Positions 24,001-33,689 of a stretch of 64,000 nt of DNA are shown piece by piece. Within the stretch, counting starts at the first letter, position 1. Every line of letters begins with the position of its first letter. The position numbers and the translations under genes were made by a program. The stretch comes from Nemertoderma westbladi (taxonomy: Eukaryota; Xenacoelomorpha; Nemertodermatida; Nemertodermatidae): the NCBI GenBank assembly GCA_032718475.1, contig JAUCBJ010002638.1, positions 44,154 through 108,153 on the forward strand, written 5' to 3'. The notes below the pieces were generated by a model. That model was not told the DNA's origin and searched no databases. It saw only the letters and a program-made list of their open reading frames with translations.

Positions 24001-27000
24001 AAATATGACCCAGAGATAGTCCAAATTGTAGAAAGGGACTTTTATGTTGACGATGGATTACAAAGTTGTGACACAGTAGAACGTGCTATAACAGTAGCAC
24101 ATCAATTACGGGACTGTTTAGCAGTTGGAGGTTTTAACCTTACAAAGTTCGCTTCAAACAGCACCGAATTGGTGAATTCGTTCGAAACGACTGAGCGTGG
24201 GGGTGGTGACATTGATTTAGAATTTGAACCACTACCGACGACCAAGGTGTTGGGACTATTTTGGGACCCAAACACAGACAACTTTAGAGTGAAAGTAAAA
24301 CTGGATGTTCAAGGAGGTTCTCTGACCAAGAGGTCCTGTTTGTCAAAGTTGAGTCGTTTGTTTGATCCATTCGGTTTCATCAGCCCAATAATACTGCAAG
24401 CAAGAATATATATGCGCAGTATCTGGAAAGATGGACTGACATGGGACGAACCGATCTCATCTGAACAAGTGGACTTATGGAAAACTTGGGAGGCGCAATT
24501 GTCTTCATTAGAGGATTATTCCATACCCCGGGTATATTTTCCATTACAAGTGACATTTCCTGATGATTTAGAATTACATTGTTTTTCCGACGCCAGTGAC
24601 AATGGCTTTGGAGTAGCAGCGTATCTGCGCAGACAGACTCAGACGAGTTTGACGTATCGCTCATTACTTCTAAGGCTAAAACCATGCCTACAAAGTATAT
24701 GACGACACCACGAGCTGAGCTACAAGCAGCAACCTTGTCGACTACTATTGTAAACCTCATACAAACCGAACTACAATCAAGTTTACAGATATTTTATTGG
24801 ACTGATGCGACGTTGGTTTTGTTTTATAGAAACAACGACACACTTGAATTTAAGACATTTGTAGCTAACCGTCGTGCGGAAATTTTAGACCGTTCAATAA
24901 AGGAAGATTGGCGACATTGTCCCGGACCACAAAATCCAGCTGATATTGCGTCACGAGGAATGATGCCCGAGGAGTTCTGTGAACCGGAAAACAAGAAATT
25001 TTGGCAACATGGACCACAATTCTTACAACGATCATCACAACATTGGCCGCCATTATACGACAATAAGTCTAACACTATCCCTAAGGACGCTGAAATTAAA
25101 AAACCAAAGAAAGGGAAGTCAAAAAAAAGGCGACGGCGAAACTTAAGAAGAAACCAAAGGCGAAAAGGAAAAATATAACTTATAAAGTTAAAAACGGAAG
25201 ACTTGCGAGCCTTTCTTCACCAGACACGTTACTAGACGGTCAACCAGACAGGTTACCAGACGGTCAACTAGACAGGTTACCAGACGATCAACCAGACACG
25301 TTACTAGACGGTCAACCAGACATTTCGCCAAATATGTCACCAGACATTGGTAACATATCGATACATAGTAAAGCCGCAGTTTCTCTATTGGAGCAGCCTT
25401 CTGTTGACAAACTATGTAACAGATTACAAAATTTGACACTCTTGAGTCACCATAAGTACAGTGAAACCTCATGTATTACAGATGTGGGTAGTACCTATAC
25501 AGATGTAAATACAGGCGTCACTTTGCGCTCAAGAGACATACCAACCTTACAACCTATGGTAAGACCTGGGATTAATATCGGCAGAAAATTAAGTTTACCG
25601 AAACCCAGTGATCCCATAGAATTTAAACCACCATTAAGGATCGACTCACAAAGTACCGACAATCAAGGTAAGAAGGCGAAGAAGGACAAAATACTCGTAG
25701 ACCCGGACGGATCAACAGTCAATAAGGGAATACCTACCGGCGGACCCGTGGGCCCATCTAGTAAAACTAGACCTTCCAGATTCACCACTGACTTACCTGA
25801 TGACGTCATAAATACTTATGTCGACCGTATTGTAAACCTAACAGATTCTTGGACAAAAGCGTGCCGAAAATTAGCGTGGATTGTACGTTTTGTACAATAC
25901 GTTAAAGGCAAACGCGACTTTACATGTCGACTTACATTGACTAAGATTGACAAATTTGAAATTAAATTAATTCGCCATTATCAATTGCGATATTTCGCAC
26001 GCGAATTCACATCTATAAGTAAAGGTCAACCAATCAAGTCGTCACCAATACTGAGTTGGAGCCCGATAATATATAATGGCTTAATTTGTCATAAATCTCG
26101 GCTTCAAAATATTGACTTTAATACTGACTTTAGGTACCCAATAATAATACCGCAACATCATGAATTACAGCGTGCAATGATACTGGACGCACACTTACAA
26201 CTAAAACACGCTGGAAGACACCATTGTCTTTCCTATTTACGTACAAGGTTTGTATTAATTAGACCCAGTAAAGCGCTAAGTTCAGTGACGCGTATGTGTA
26301 TTATTTGTAAAAAGGTACATTCTAGAATAAGCACCCAAGAAATGAGTGAACTTCCACAAGCGCGACTACAAGCATTCAGACCACCTTTCACCGAGACTGG
26401 AATTGACTGCTTTGGTCCGATAAATACGAAACGTGGACGTATACTAGTAAAACGTTGGGGACTGATATTCACATGCATGTCCAGTAGGGCAGTTCATATT
26501 GAACGTGTGATAGATCTTTCCACTAACGCCTTTATACTAGCATTACGGCGATTTATCGCCAGACGCGGACTAGTAAAATGCTTGTACTCAGACCAAGGTA
26601 CAAACTTTGTTGGTGCTCGAAATGAAATTGCAAGGGCCTTTAAGAAATTAGATCATGATCAAGTTAAGTTATTTTTCTACTAGTATTTGAGTTAAGTTAT
26701 TGTTCTACTAGTATTAGAGTTAAGTTATTGTTCTACTAGTATTTGAGTTAAGTTATTGTTCTACTAGTATTTGAGTTAAAGTTATTGTTGTGCTGATATT
26801 TGAGTTCTGTTATTGTTCTACTGGTATTTGAGTTAAGTTATTGTTCTACTAATATTAGAGTTAAGTTATTGTTCTACTAGTATTTGAGTTAAGTTATTGT
26901 TCTACTGGTATTTGAGTTAAGTTGTTTTTCTACTTGTATTTGAGTTAAGTTATTGCTCTACTAGTATTTGAGTTAAGTTATTGTTCTACTGGTATTTGAG

Positions 27001-30000
27001 TTAAGTTATTGTTCTACTAGTGTTTGAGTTAAGTTATTGTTCTGCTGATATTTGAGTTAAGTTATTGTTCTACTAGTATTTGAGTTAAGTTATTGTTCTA
27101 TGGTGTTTGAGTTAAGTTGTTTTTGTACTTGTATTTGAGTTAAGTTATTGTTCTACTAGTATTTGAGTTAAGTTATTGTTCTACTGGTATTTGAGTTAAG
27201 TTATTGTTCTACTAGTGTTTGAGTTACGTTATTGTTCTACTAGTATTTGAGTTAAGTTATTGTTCTACTAATATTAGAGTTAAGTTATTGTTCTACTGGT
27301 ATTAGAGCTAAGTTATTGTTCTACTAATATTAGAGTTAAGTTATTGTTCTACTAATATTAGAGTTAAGTTGTTTTTTTACTTGTATTTGAGTTAAAGTTA
27401 TTGTTGTGCTGATATTTGAGTTCTGTTATTGTTCTACTGGTATTTGAGTTAAGTTATTGTTCTACTAGTGTTTGAGTTACGTTATTGTTCTACTAGTATT
27501 AGAGTTAAGTTATTGTTCTACTAGTATTTGAGTTAAAGTTATTGTTCTACTAGTATTTGAGTTAAAGTTATTGTTGTGCTGATATTTGAGTTCTGTTATT
27601 GTTCTACTGGTATTTGAGTTAAGTTATTGTTCTACTAGTATTTGAGTTAAGTTATTGTTCTACTGGTATTTGAGTTAAGTTGTTTTTCTACTTGTATTTG
27701 AGTTAAGTTATTGCTCTACTAGTATTTGAGTTAAGTTATTGTTCTACTGGTATTTGAGTTAAGTTATTGTTCTACTAGTGTTTGAGTTAAGTTATTGTTT
27801 TGCTGATATTTGAGTTAAGTTATTGTTCTACTAGTATTTGAGTTAAGTTATTGTTCTATGGTGTTTGAGTTAAGTTGTTTTTCTACTTGTATTTGAGTTA
27901 AGTTATTGTTCTACTAGTATTTGAGTTAAGTTATTGTTCTACTGGTATTTGAGTTAAGTTATTGTTCTACTAGTGTTTGAGTTAAGTTATTGTTCTACTA
28001 ATATTAGAGTTAAGTTATTGTTCTACTAGTATTTGAGTTAAGTTATTGTTCTACTGGTATTTGAGTTAAGTTATTGTTCTACTAGTGTTTGAGTTAAGTT
28101 ATTGTTCTGCTGATATTTGAGTTAAGTTATTGTTCTACTAGTATTTGAGTTAAGTTATTGTTCTACTGGTGTTTGAGTTAAGTTGTTTTTCTACTTGTAT
28201 TTGAGTTAAGTTATTGTTCTACTAGTATTTGAGTTAAGTTATTGTTCTACTAATATTAGAGCTAAGTTATTGTTCTGCTGATATTTGAGTTAAGTTATTG
28301 TTCTACTAGTATTTGAGTTAAGTTATTGTTCTACTGGTGTTTGAGTTAAGTTGTTTTTCTACTTGTATTTGAGTTAAGTTATTGTTCTACTAGTGTTTGA
28401 GTTAAGTTATTGTTCTGCTGATATTTGAGTTAAGTTATTGTTCTACTAGTATTTGAGTTAAGTTATTGTTCTACTGGTATTTGAGTTAAGTTATTGTTCT
28501 ACTAGTATTTGAGTTAAGTTATTGTTCTAATAATATTGTTCTAAACTAATAATTGAGTTAAGTTATTGTTCTACTAGTGTTTGAGTTAAGTTATTGTTCT
28601 ACTTGTATTTGAGTTAAGTTATTGTTCTACTAATAATTGAGTTACGTTATTGTTCGACTAATATTTGAGTTAAGTTATTGTTCTACTAATATTAGAGTTA
28701 AGTTATTGTTCTACTAGTGTTTGAGTTAAGTTATTGTTCTACTAATATTAGAGTTAAGTTATTGGTCTAATAATATTGTTCTAAACTAATAATTGAGTTA
28801 AGTTATTGTTCTACTAGTGTTTGAGTTAAGTTATTGTTCTACTTGTATTTGAGTTAAGTTATTGTTCTACTAGTATTTGAGTTAAGTTATTGTTCTACTG
28901 GTATTTGAGTTAAGTTATTGTTCTACTAGTATTTGAGTTAAGTTATTGTTCTAATAATATTGTTCTAAACTAATAATTGAGTTAAGTTATTGTTCTACTA
29001 GTGTTTGAGTTAAGTTATTGTTCTACTTGTATTTGAGTTAAGTTATTGTTCTACTGGTATTTGAGTTAAGTTATTGTTCTACTAATAATTGAGTTACGTT
29101 ATTGTTCGACTAATATTTGAGTTAAGTTATTGTTCTACTAATATTAGAGTTAAGTTATTGTTCTAATAATATTGTTCTAAACTAATAATTGAGTTAAGTT
29201 ATTGTTCTACTGGTATTTGAGTTAAGTTATTGTTCTACTAATATTTGAGTTAAGTTATTGTTCTACTGGTATTTGAGTTAAGTTATTGTTCTACTAGTGT
29301 TTGAGTTAAGTTATTGTTCTACTGGTATTTGAGTTAAGTTATTGTTCTACTAATAATTGAGTTAAGTTATTGTTCTACTAATAATTGAGTTAAGTTATTG
29401 TTCTACTAATAATTGAGTTAAGTTATTGTTCGACTAGTATTTGAGTTAAGTTATTGTTCTACTGGTATTTGAGTTAAGTTATTGTTCTACTAATAATTGA
29501 AAGTTATTGTTCTACTAGTGTTTGAGTTAAGTTATTGTTCTACTTGTATTTGAGTTAAGTTATTGTTCTACTAGTATTTGAGTTAAGTTATTGTTCTACT
29601 GGTATTTGAGTTAAGTTATTGTTCTACTAGTGTTTGAGTTAAGTTATTGTTCTACTGGTATTTGAGTTAAGTTATTGTTCTACTAGTGTTTGAGTTAAGT
29701 TATTGTTCTACTGGTATTTGAGTTAAGTAATTGTTCTACTAATAATTGAGTTAAGTTATTGTTCTACTAATAATTGAGTTAAGTTATTGTTCGACTAATA
29801 TTTTGAGTTAAGTTATTGTTCTACTAATATTAGAGTTAAGTTATTGTTCTACTAGTGTTTGAGTTAAGTTATTGTTCTGCTGATATTTGAGTTAAGTTAT
29901 TGTTCTACTAGTATTTGGGTTAAGTTATTGTTCTACTGGTATTTGAGTTAAGTTGTTTTTCTACTGGTATTTGAGTTAAGTTATTTTTTCTACTAATAAT

Positions 30001-31178
30001 TGAGTTAAGTTATTGTTCTACTGGTATTTGAGTTAAGTTATTGTTCTACTTGTATTTGAGTTAAGTTATTGTTCTACTAATACTTGAGTTAAGTATTTGT
30101 TCTACTGGTATTTGAGTTAAGTTATTGTTCTACTAATATTTGAGTTAAGGTATTATTCTACTGGTATTTGAGTTAAGTTATTGTTCTACTAATATTTGAG
30201 TTAAGTTATTGTTATACTGGTATTTGAGTTAAGTTATTGTTCTCCAGTATATCAGATAAGACTACAACTATTACAAAATCCATCACAAGTTAATAATAAC
30301 AATAATATTATTAATAATAATAATAATAATATAATAGGCCATATTAATAAATAATGCCCGAAATTCTTCTACCGGTAAATTTCTTAGATTAGGCCTATGA
30401 TATAGGGCTTGGGTTAAATGATACCTATTACAGACCGGGTCGCGAGCTGTTGTCCATAGATTGTTAATTAACTATTATATATTACCTCGTATGCTTGGTA
30501 ACATTGCTGCGGGAAGGCGGGAAACTCAAACCCTTGTTCTAGAATCCTCTTTGCCGCGGCGACCAATCGCGGTAGAGAAACCACCACCATTAGGAAGGGG
30601 ATCTGCTTGTTACCGTGGTAACCGTATATACTCTCGCGCATAAGTAGTTTGACTTCTAGAACGGCGTGTTGGACACCTTCCTTGTTGGAACGTAGGTCGG
30701 ACATTAGGGATTTATCGAGAGCGTCACGGAAAGTTCCACAATGACTAGCGAGGAACCCCGGTGGGGAGGGAACGTAGAGATACGGGGTGAACCCGTGGAC
30801 GTTACAGCAGACAGAGTTACCTGAGTCGGTGACCCCGAACATTCGGATAATCGGGACCTTACCGGTAGACAGTCCCGGCATCCCAGCAAGGTAGGGGCCC
30901 ATGTAGAAGTCGATATCGAACTGCTGGAAGATGAGGGAGTCCTCGAGTGGGACCAAGTGCTCGACGTCGGGGCGGGAGTGGTTGGTCGTGGTTGAACAAC
31001 GAGATTCCGGTCTGGATCCGCCGGATTCAACCTGCTCCAGGGACGCTAACTCCTCCTCGAAGCTCGACGGGTTGGCATCTTTCGCACCGTTTCGCGGTTT
31101 CTTTGCGTCTGAGTTGTTCCCAACAATCCCCGACGCCGCTCGTTTTACGCCCAATAATTTATTCGCCGCCACATCCAT
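2416..31178 (-). CDS. POLD1: DNA polymerase delta catalytic subunit, complete gene, four coding exons
   Basis: Coding exons on the minus strand are 31178-30486, 5897-5244, 4865-3572 and 3044-2416. They total 3270 nt, so 1089 aa plus stop, against about 1107 aa in human. All three introns are GT-AG and all junctions keep frame (phases 0, 0, 1). The product is the B-family replicative polymerase for the lagging strand, with 3'-5' proofreading. It acts in the nucleus with POLD2-4 and PCNA. Exonuclease and polymerase catalytic residues and the two C-terminal cysteine clusters are all intact, so the gene looks functional despite a 24.6 kb satellite in intron 1. The start at 31178 is the first ATG before the conserved body. 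Human POLD1 has far more introns, so this copy is intron-poor. Confidence 0.97.
3045..3571 (-). other. POLD1: POLD1 intron 3 (527 bp)
   Basis: Donor GTAATT follows CGCAG at 3572; acceptor AATTAG ends at 3045. Nothing else recognised inside; AT-rich with T-runs. Confidence 0.9.
3572..4865 (-). CDS. POLD1: POLD1 coding exon 3 (Exo III and polymerase domain)
   Basis: Encodes residues 450-881. Visible in order: Exo III YCMKD (Y499, D503), motif A DFSSLYPS (catalytic D590), motif B with [10 protein letters not shown] (about 680-689), motif C YGDTDS (about 739-744) and the KKRYAG motif. All metal-binding aspartates are present. The exon follows a good CCTCCCACAG acceptor at 4866. In-frame ATG codons inside are not starts. 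Confidence 0.97.
4866..5243 (-). other. POLD1: POLD1 intron 2 (378 bp) with a tRNA-like B box
   Basis: Donor GTTGGT at 5243; acceptor CCCACAG at 4866. On the minus strand near 5110-5130 the intron contains GGGTTCGAGCCCC, which resembles an RNA polymerase III B box. No matching A box or cloverleaf was found upstream, so this may be a SINE relic or chance. Confidence 0.85.
5244..5897 (-). CDS. POLD1: POLD1 coding exon 2 (Exo I and Exo II)
   Basis: Encodes residues 232-449. It begins ADINFEIRF directly after TTTTTAG at 5898 and ends DLLQ before the GTTGGT donor. The Exo I motif FDIEC carries the catalytic pair D303/E305. Exo II appears as [12 protein letters not shown]. The exon starts only about 14 bp from the edge of the satellite array in intron 1. 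Confidence 0.97.
5911..19833. repeat. 28/29-bp satellite array, segment 1
   Basis: Tandem units built on TTCTACTAATATTAGAG plus TTAAGTTATTG (28 bp). A 29-bp variant has six T in place of TTGTT and reads CTAGTATTTGAG. Further variants include GTGCTGATATTTGAGTTCTG and CTAGTGTTTGAG. Composition is about 20-25% GC with T far above A on the plus strand. Higher-order periods are visible: 2229 bp (landmarks 6444/8673, 6894/9123, 7191/9420, 7741/9970), 1749 bp (11465/13214, 11872/13621) and 3182 bp (13621/16803, 13861/17043, 16254/19436). The two 64-codon ORFs at 11465 and 13214 are repeat translations, not genes. Confidence 0.97.
19834..22545 (+). mobile_element. Truncated BEL/Pao LTR-retrotransposon pol fragment, copy 1
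   Basis: Internal pol piece with no LTRs. In order: the end of reverse transcriptase with the YVDD catalytic box (about 19985), the Pao-type KRS...[10 protein letters not shown] segment (about 20260-20330), RNase H beginning CFSDASD (about 20515), a lysine-rich and PDG-repeat linker (about 21030-21290), the integrase H2C2 zinc finger (about 22040-22200), and the integrase core with its first two aspartates (about 22290 and 22470). It stops before the third acidic residue. Frame breaks lie near 19900 and near 20620, both shared with copy 2. Gag, protease and most of RT are absent, so it is inactive. Both ends abut 28-bp repeats directly. Confidence 0.93.
22546..23896. repeat. 28-bp satellite array, segment 2 (between the BEL fragments)
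   Basis: About 1.35 kb of the same 28-bp family, mostly the 28-mer variants with few six-T units. Its last about 75 bp match the array upstream of copy 1 almost exactly, including the rare GAGTTATGTTATTG variant, so the flank was duplicated along with the element. Confidence 0.96.
23897..26660 (+). mobile_element. Truncated BEL/Pao pol fragment, copy 2 (duplicate of copy 1)
   Basis: Same left and right junctions and same domain order as copy 1, offset 4063 bp. It shares both frame breaks of copy 1 (near 23963 and 24680). It has one further break where a run of nine A in copy 1 is eight A here (about 25121-25128). It carries 9 nt (about 25387) and 45 nt (about 25543-25587) that copy 1 lacks, both in frame. 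By eye the first about 870 bp are identical between copies, and about 20 substitutions lie in the rest. It is inactive for the same reasons. Confidence 0.93.
26661..30243. repeat. 28-bp satellite array, segment 3
   Basis: Continuation of the family with more heterogeneity. It is rich in CTGGTATTTGAG and CTAGTGTTTGAG variants. A cassette TTCTAATAATATTG followed by TTCTAAACTAATAATTG recurs near 28530, 28770, 28955 and 29165. The array ends abruptly at about 30243 before unique AT-rich sequence. Confidence 0.96.
30244..30485. other. Unique sequence between array and POLD1 exon 1
   Basis: About 240 bp including an AAT/ATT microsatellite (about 30290-30335) and TTAGGCCTATGAT. It contains the intron 1 donor at its right end. 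No gene. Confidence 0.8.
30486..31178 (-). CDS. POLD1: POLD1 coding exon 1 (N-terminal domain)
   Basis: Encodes residues 1-231. A short basic leader (KRAASG...AKKPRNGAK, a likely nuclear signal) is followed by an acidic [14 protein letters not shown] stretch and the conserved PLIFQQ-like block ([15 protein letters not shown]). The [23 protein letters not shown] segment follows, then RESIYGYHG. The ATG at 31178 is chosen because homology starts soon after and no upstream in-frame ATG precedes it closely. Confidence 0.95.
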
Positions 31179-31316
31179 CGTTCCTATGCCTGTCTGCTGC
31201 TCTGAACTTTTTTTGTTCAGTTTAGTTATAAGTTGTAGGTTGTAGCTAATCGGTTTAATTGGGCTTCTTGTTCGATTGTAAAACTGTCAACTGTTGTCAG
31301 GTTGTAGCTATAGGCT
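31179..31316 (-). promoter_or_regulatory. POLD1 5' flank, squeezed between start codon and a MITE
   Basis: Only 138 bp separate the start codon from the MITE target duplication. It includes an exact inverted pair CTGAAC-T7-GTTCAG near 31201-31221. No E2F, CCAAT or TATA element was recognised here, so the transcription start may be inside or beyond the MITE. Confidence 0.4.
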
Positions 31317-31898
31317 GGGTGACAGACCGAACGTAATCAGGATCGAATGTAACATGGTTTTTACGAATCGAACGTAACCTAAATTATGTTACATTGGATC
31401 CTATAACTATGTTACATTCGATCTACAAATTACTAAGCTCGAATGTAACATACATTTATTTCAGTTGTTTTTTGATTTCAGGAGTTAACCGATGAAATGC
31501 TTCGTTTATTTACAGGAAGAAACAGTTTGGTGTTGGTGAGTACAAGACACAATTAAGTGACCTGCAATCTTGTATTGTAGCATAACATGTATTAACTTTC
31601 GTTTATTGTTTTGGTTCCCCCAACACGCCTCTGTAACCTGCTCCTTTCAGCCTTTAAATAAAAGTAACCTGCATAATCTTGTAACATCTGTTAACTTTCG
31701 TTTATTGTTTTGGTTCCCCCAACGCGCCTCTGTAACCTGCTCCTTTAAATTGGTAAATGGCAATGTTACATTCGAGCTTAGTAATTTGTAGATCGAATGT
31801 AACATAGTTATAGGATCCAATGTAACATAGTTGCAGTTACGTTCGATACGAAATAACTATGTTACATTCGATCCTGATTACGTTCGGTCATGTATCCC
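31317..31898. mobile_element. 582-bp MITE with 135-bp terminal inverted repeats
   Basis: The left arm 31317-31451 and right arm 31763-31898 are inverted copies of each other: GGGTGACAGACCGAACG against GGGATACATGACCGAACG on the opposite strand, continuing for about 135 bp with few mismatches. Direct flanks TATAGGCT at 31309-31316 and 31899-31906 form an 8-bp target duplication (8-10 bp given ambiguity). No ORF encodes a transposase. The interior holds a duplicated block of about 60 bp (TTCGTTTATTGTTTTGG twice). An 8-bp duplication fits hAT-like elements, but the terminus is not a textbook hAT end. Confidence 0.85.
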
Positions 31899-33211
31899 TA
31901 TAGGCTGATAGGGAGAGCTTGGCTGGTATCTACCTACTGACCTAGTTCAAGTTATGTTAAAATAGAAAACAGACTGAAAGACAGGCAGACAGGAGCTGTG
32001 GTAGTCAGGTAGTGTGGGGTACCGGCAGACCGGTATGGATGGATGGAGATGGAATTCGATCTGATTTCAGTAGCATAGCGTACTAAACTGTACTACAGTA
32101 CTATGTCAATATGTTACAAGCAAGGACAGAAGGACTACTGTAGTAGTCCATTTTCAGTAGTCCTTGGTTACAAGTAAGGACTACAGCACTACAGGACTAC
32201 TGGACTACAGGACTACTACGGTCAGACGGTCTGACGGTACCGTACTGAAGTCTGAGAAAATCTCAAAAAGTCTGGTCCATAGGCCGAAAATCCGCTCCGT
32301 GCTTGGATTGGCCAATGAATTATATACAAGCCAATCTTCCAATCCAATGATACAAAGCTTGTCGCTTTATGGCATGGCTGCATGGGCATTGGGCAACACA
32401 CAGAGTGCTAAATGGTTGTAGCTCCACATTTTCGCTTTTATGACACATGTCGTGTAAATACTGTATCACAATCCCTGACTCTTTACTGATTTGACTTATT
32501 TTTACAAGAATTGCACCCCTGCGTGATTGTGCCCTGGGGAATATTCCCCCTTCAACCCCATCATCGCTACGCCTCTGGTAGGTTCCATTGTCATTGGACG
32601 TTTAAGGCTATCATTACAGGAAATTAATATTACACAGGCGATTAATGCTGTATGAAAGGATTCGAATAATGTAAAAAAATTAACTCGAATAACTGAAAAA
32701 AAAATGTACTACTGTACATACAGCTAACTAATTAAAGTGTAACTTTATATTACTTCAAAATTATGGCTGTAAAAATCGTCAGACATTTTGTGTTTGTATG
32801 TCGGCGTGACGCTGCGCTAGGCCGACCCAAATAACAGCTGATTAAACTGTATAATGCAATACTGGTAATTAAACAGTAGGCCTATTCATTGCTACAGTAT
32901 TATTTACTTTTACTATTTATTACTATATTCAAGAAGATCGTGTTATCTGTTAACTTCTAACATACTGTACTAACATACAGTAAGTGTGATAATGAATATT
33001 TTAATCTGGCTGGAAGGCTGGAGCCACTTTCGCAGAATGCTACGATGATAGTCTTAAAGAATCCAATGAAATTTACTGTAGGCCTACTGTATACTTGTAT
33101 TAATAAATATTTATTTAATACCGGTCTGGGATTGGTTGAAGTACTGTAGAATTTATTGCGAGGCCCACAACTCGCCGGTGTCACAGCATATTTCGCCCCC
33201 CGAAGATTATG

Positions 33212-33231
33212 CCCCCCCCCCCCCCCCCCCC
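33212..33231 (+). repeat. Poly(C) tract, 20 nt
   Basis: Uninterrupted C20 after GAAGATTATG, followed about 50 bp later by AGCTTTTTT repeats. Confidence 0.85.
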
Positions 33232-33271
33232 GGATAAAATATAATAAAATTTGTATAGAAAATAATATCTT

Positions 33272-33352
33272 TTTTTTGAGCTTTTATTATAGCTTTTTTA
33301 AGCTTTTTTTAGCTTTTTTTAAGCTTTTTTTTAGCTTTTTTCAAGCTTGTTA
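33272..33352 (+). repeat. AGCTTTTTT minisatellite-like stretch
   Basis: About seven irregular copies of AAGCTTTTTT/TAGCTTTTTT. A similar AGCTTT-rich stretch lies at about 35366-35413, on the other side of the LINE. Confidence 0.65.
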
Positions 33353-33689
33353 CGCCTTTTCTAACGTTCAGTTAAAATTAAGTAAATCAATCAATCCGGA
33401 ATGATGCCCCGGTGGCTTTAATGATATTCAATTTTGTAAATTATATTATTTTTAGCACACAACTAAGAACTAACTACAGTACTACTAACAGTACTACAGT
33501 ACACTATTTTTAGATAGGTTAATGCGAATATGTTATTTTTTCCGGGATTGGTTGGTAACAACTACATAATACTACTACAGTACTGCATTGCATATAGTCA
33601 GTCAGGGGCGAACAAGCGAACTTATGATACGCCCATGAAAGACATGAAATAATTATCTTAATAGTTCGTACCGAACGGTACGGTAATTT

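Larger units (their letters stand above)
5898..30485 (-). other. POLD1: POLD1 intron 1 (24,588 bp), nearly all satellite DNA
   Basis: Donor GTAATA follows TACGAG at 30486; acceptor ATTTTTAG ends at 5898. The joined codons read through from QAYE to ADINFEIRF as in other animal POLD1 proteins. Apart from about 240 bp at the donor side and about 14 bp at the acceptor side, the intron consists of the 28/29-bp array and two BEL/Pao fragments. Confidence 0.93.
31907..33689. other. Non-coding, low-complexity flank
   Basis: No supported gene. It contains ACTAC/GTAGT-rich quasi-palindromic sequence (about 32080-32215), a 20-nt poly(C), and AGCTTTTTT repeats. Short ORFs here have no recognisable similarity. 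Confidence 0.6.

Noticed and set aside
20317-25472. Minus-strand ORFs of 80-126 codons opposite the BEL fragments
   Set aside because: They are antisense shadows of the pol frame and appear identically in both copies.
19834-26660. Two independent BEL/Pao insertions
   Set aside because: Identical junctions, shared frame breaks and duplicated flanking repeats require one capture followed by duplication.
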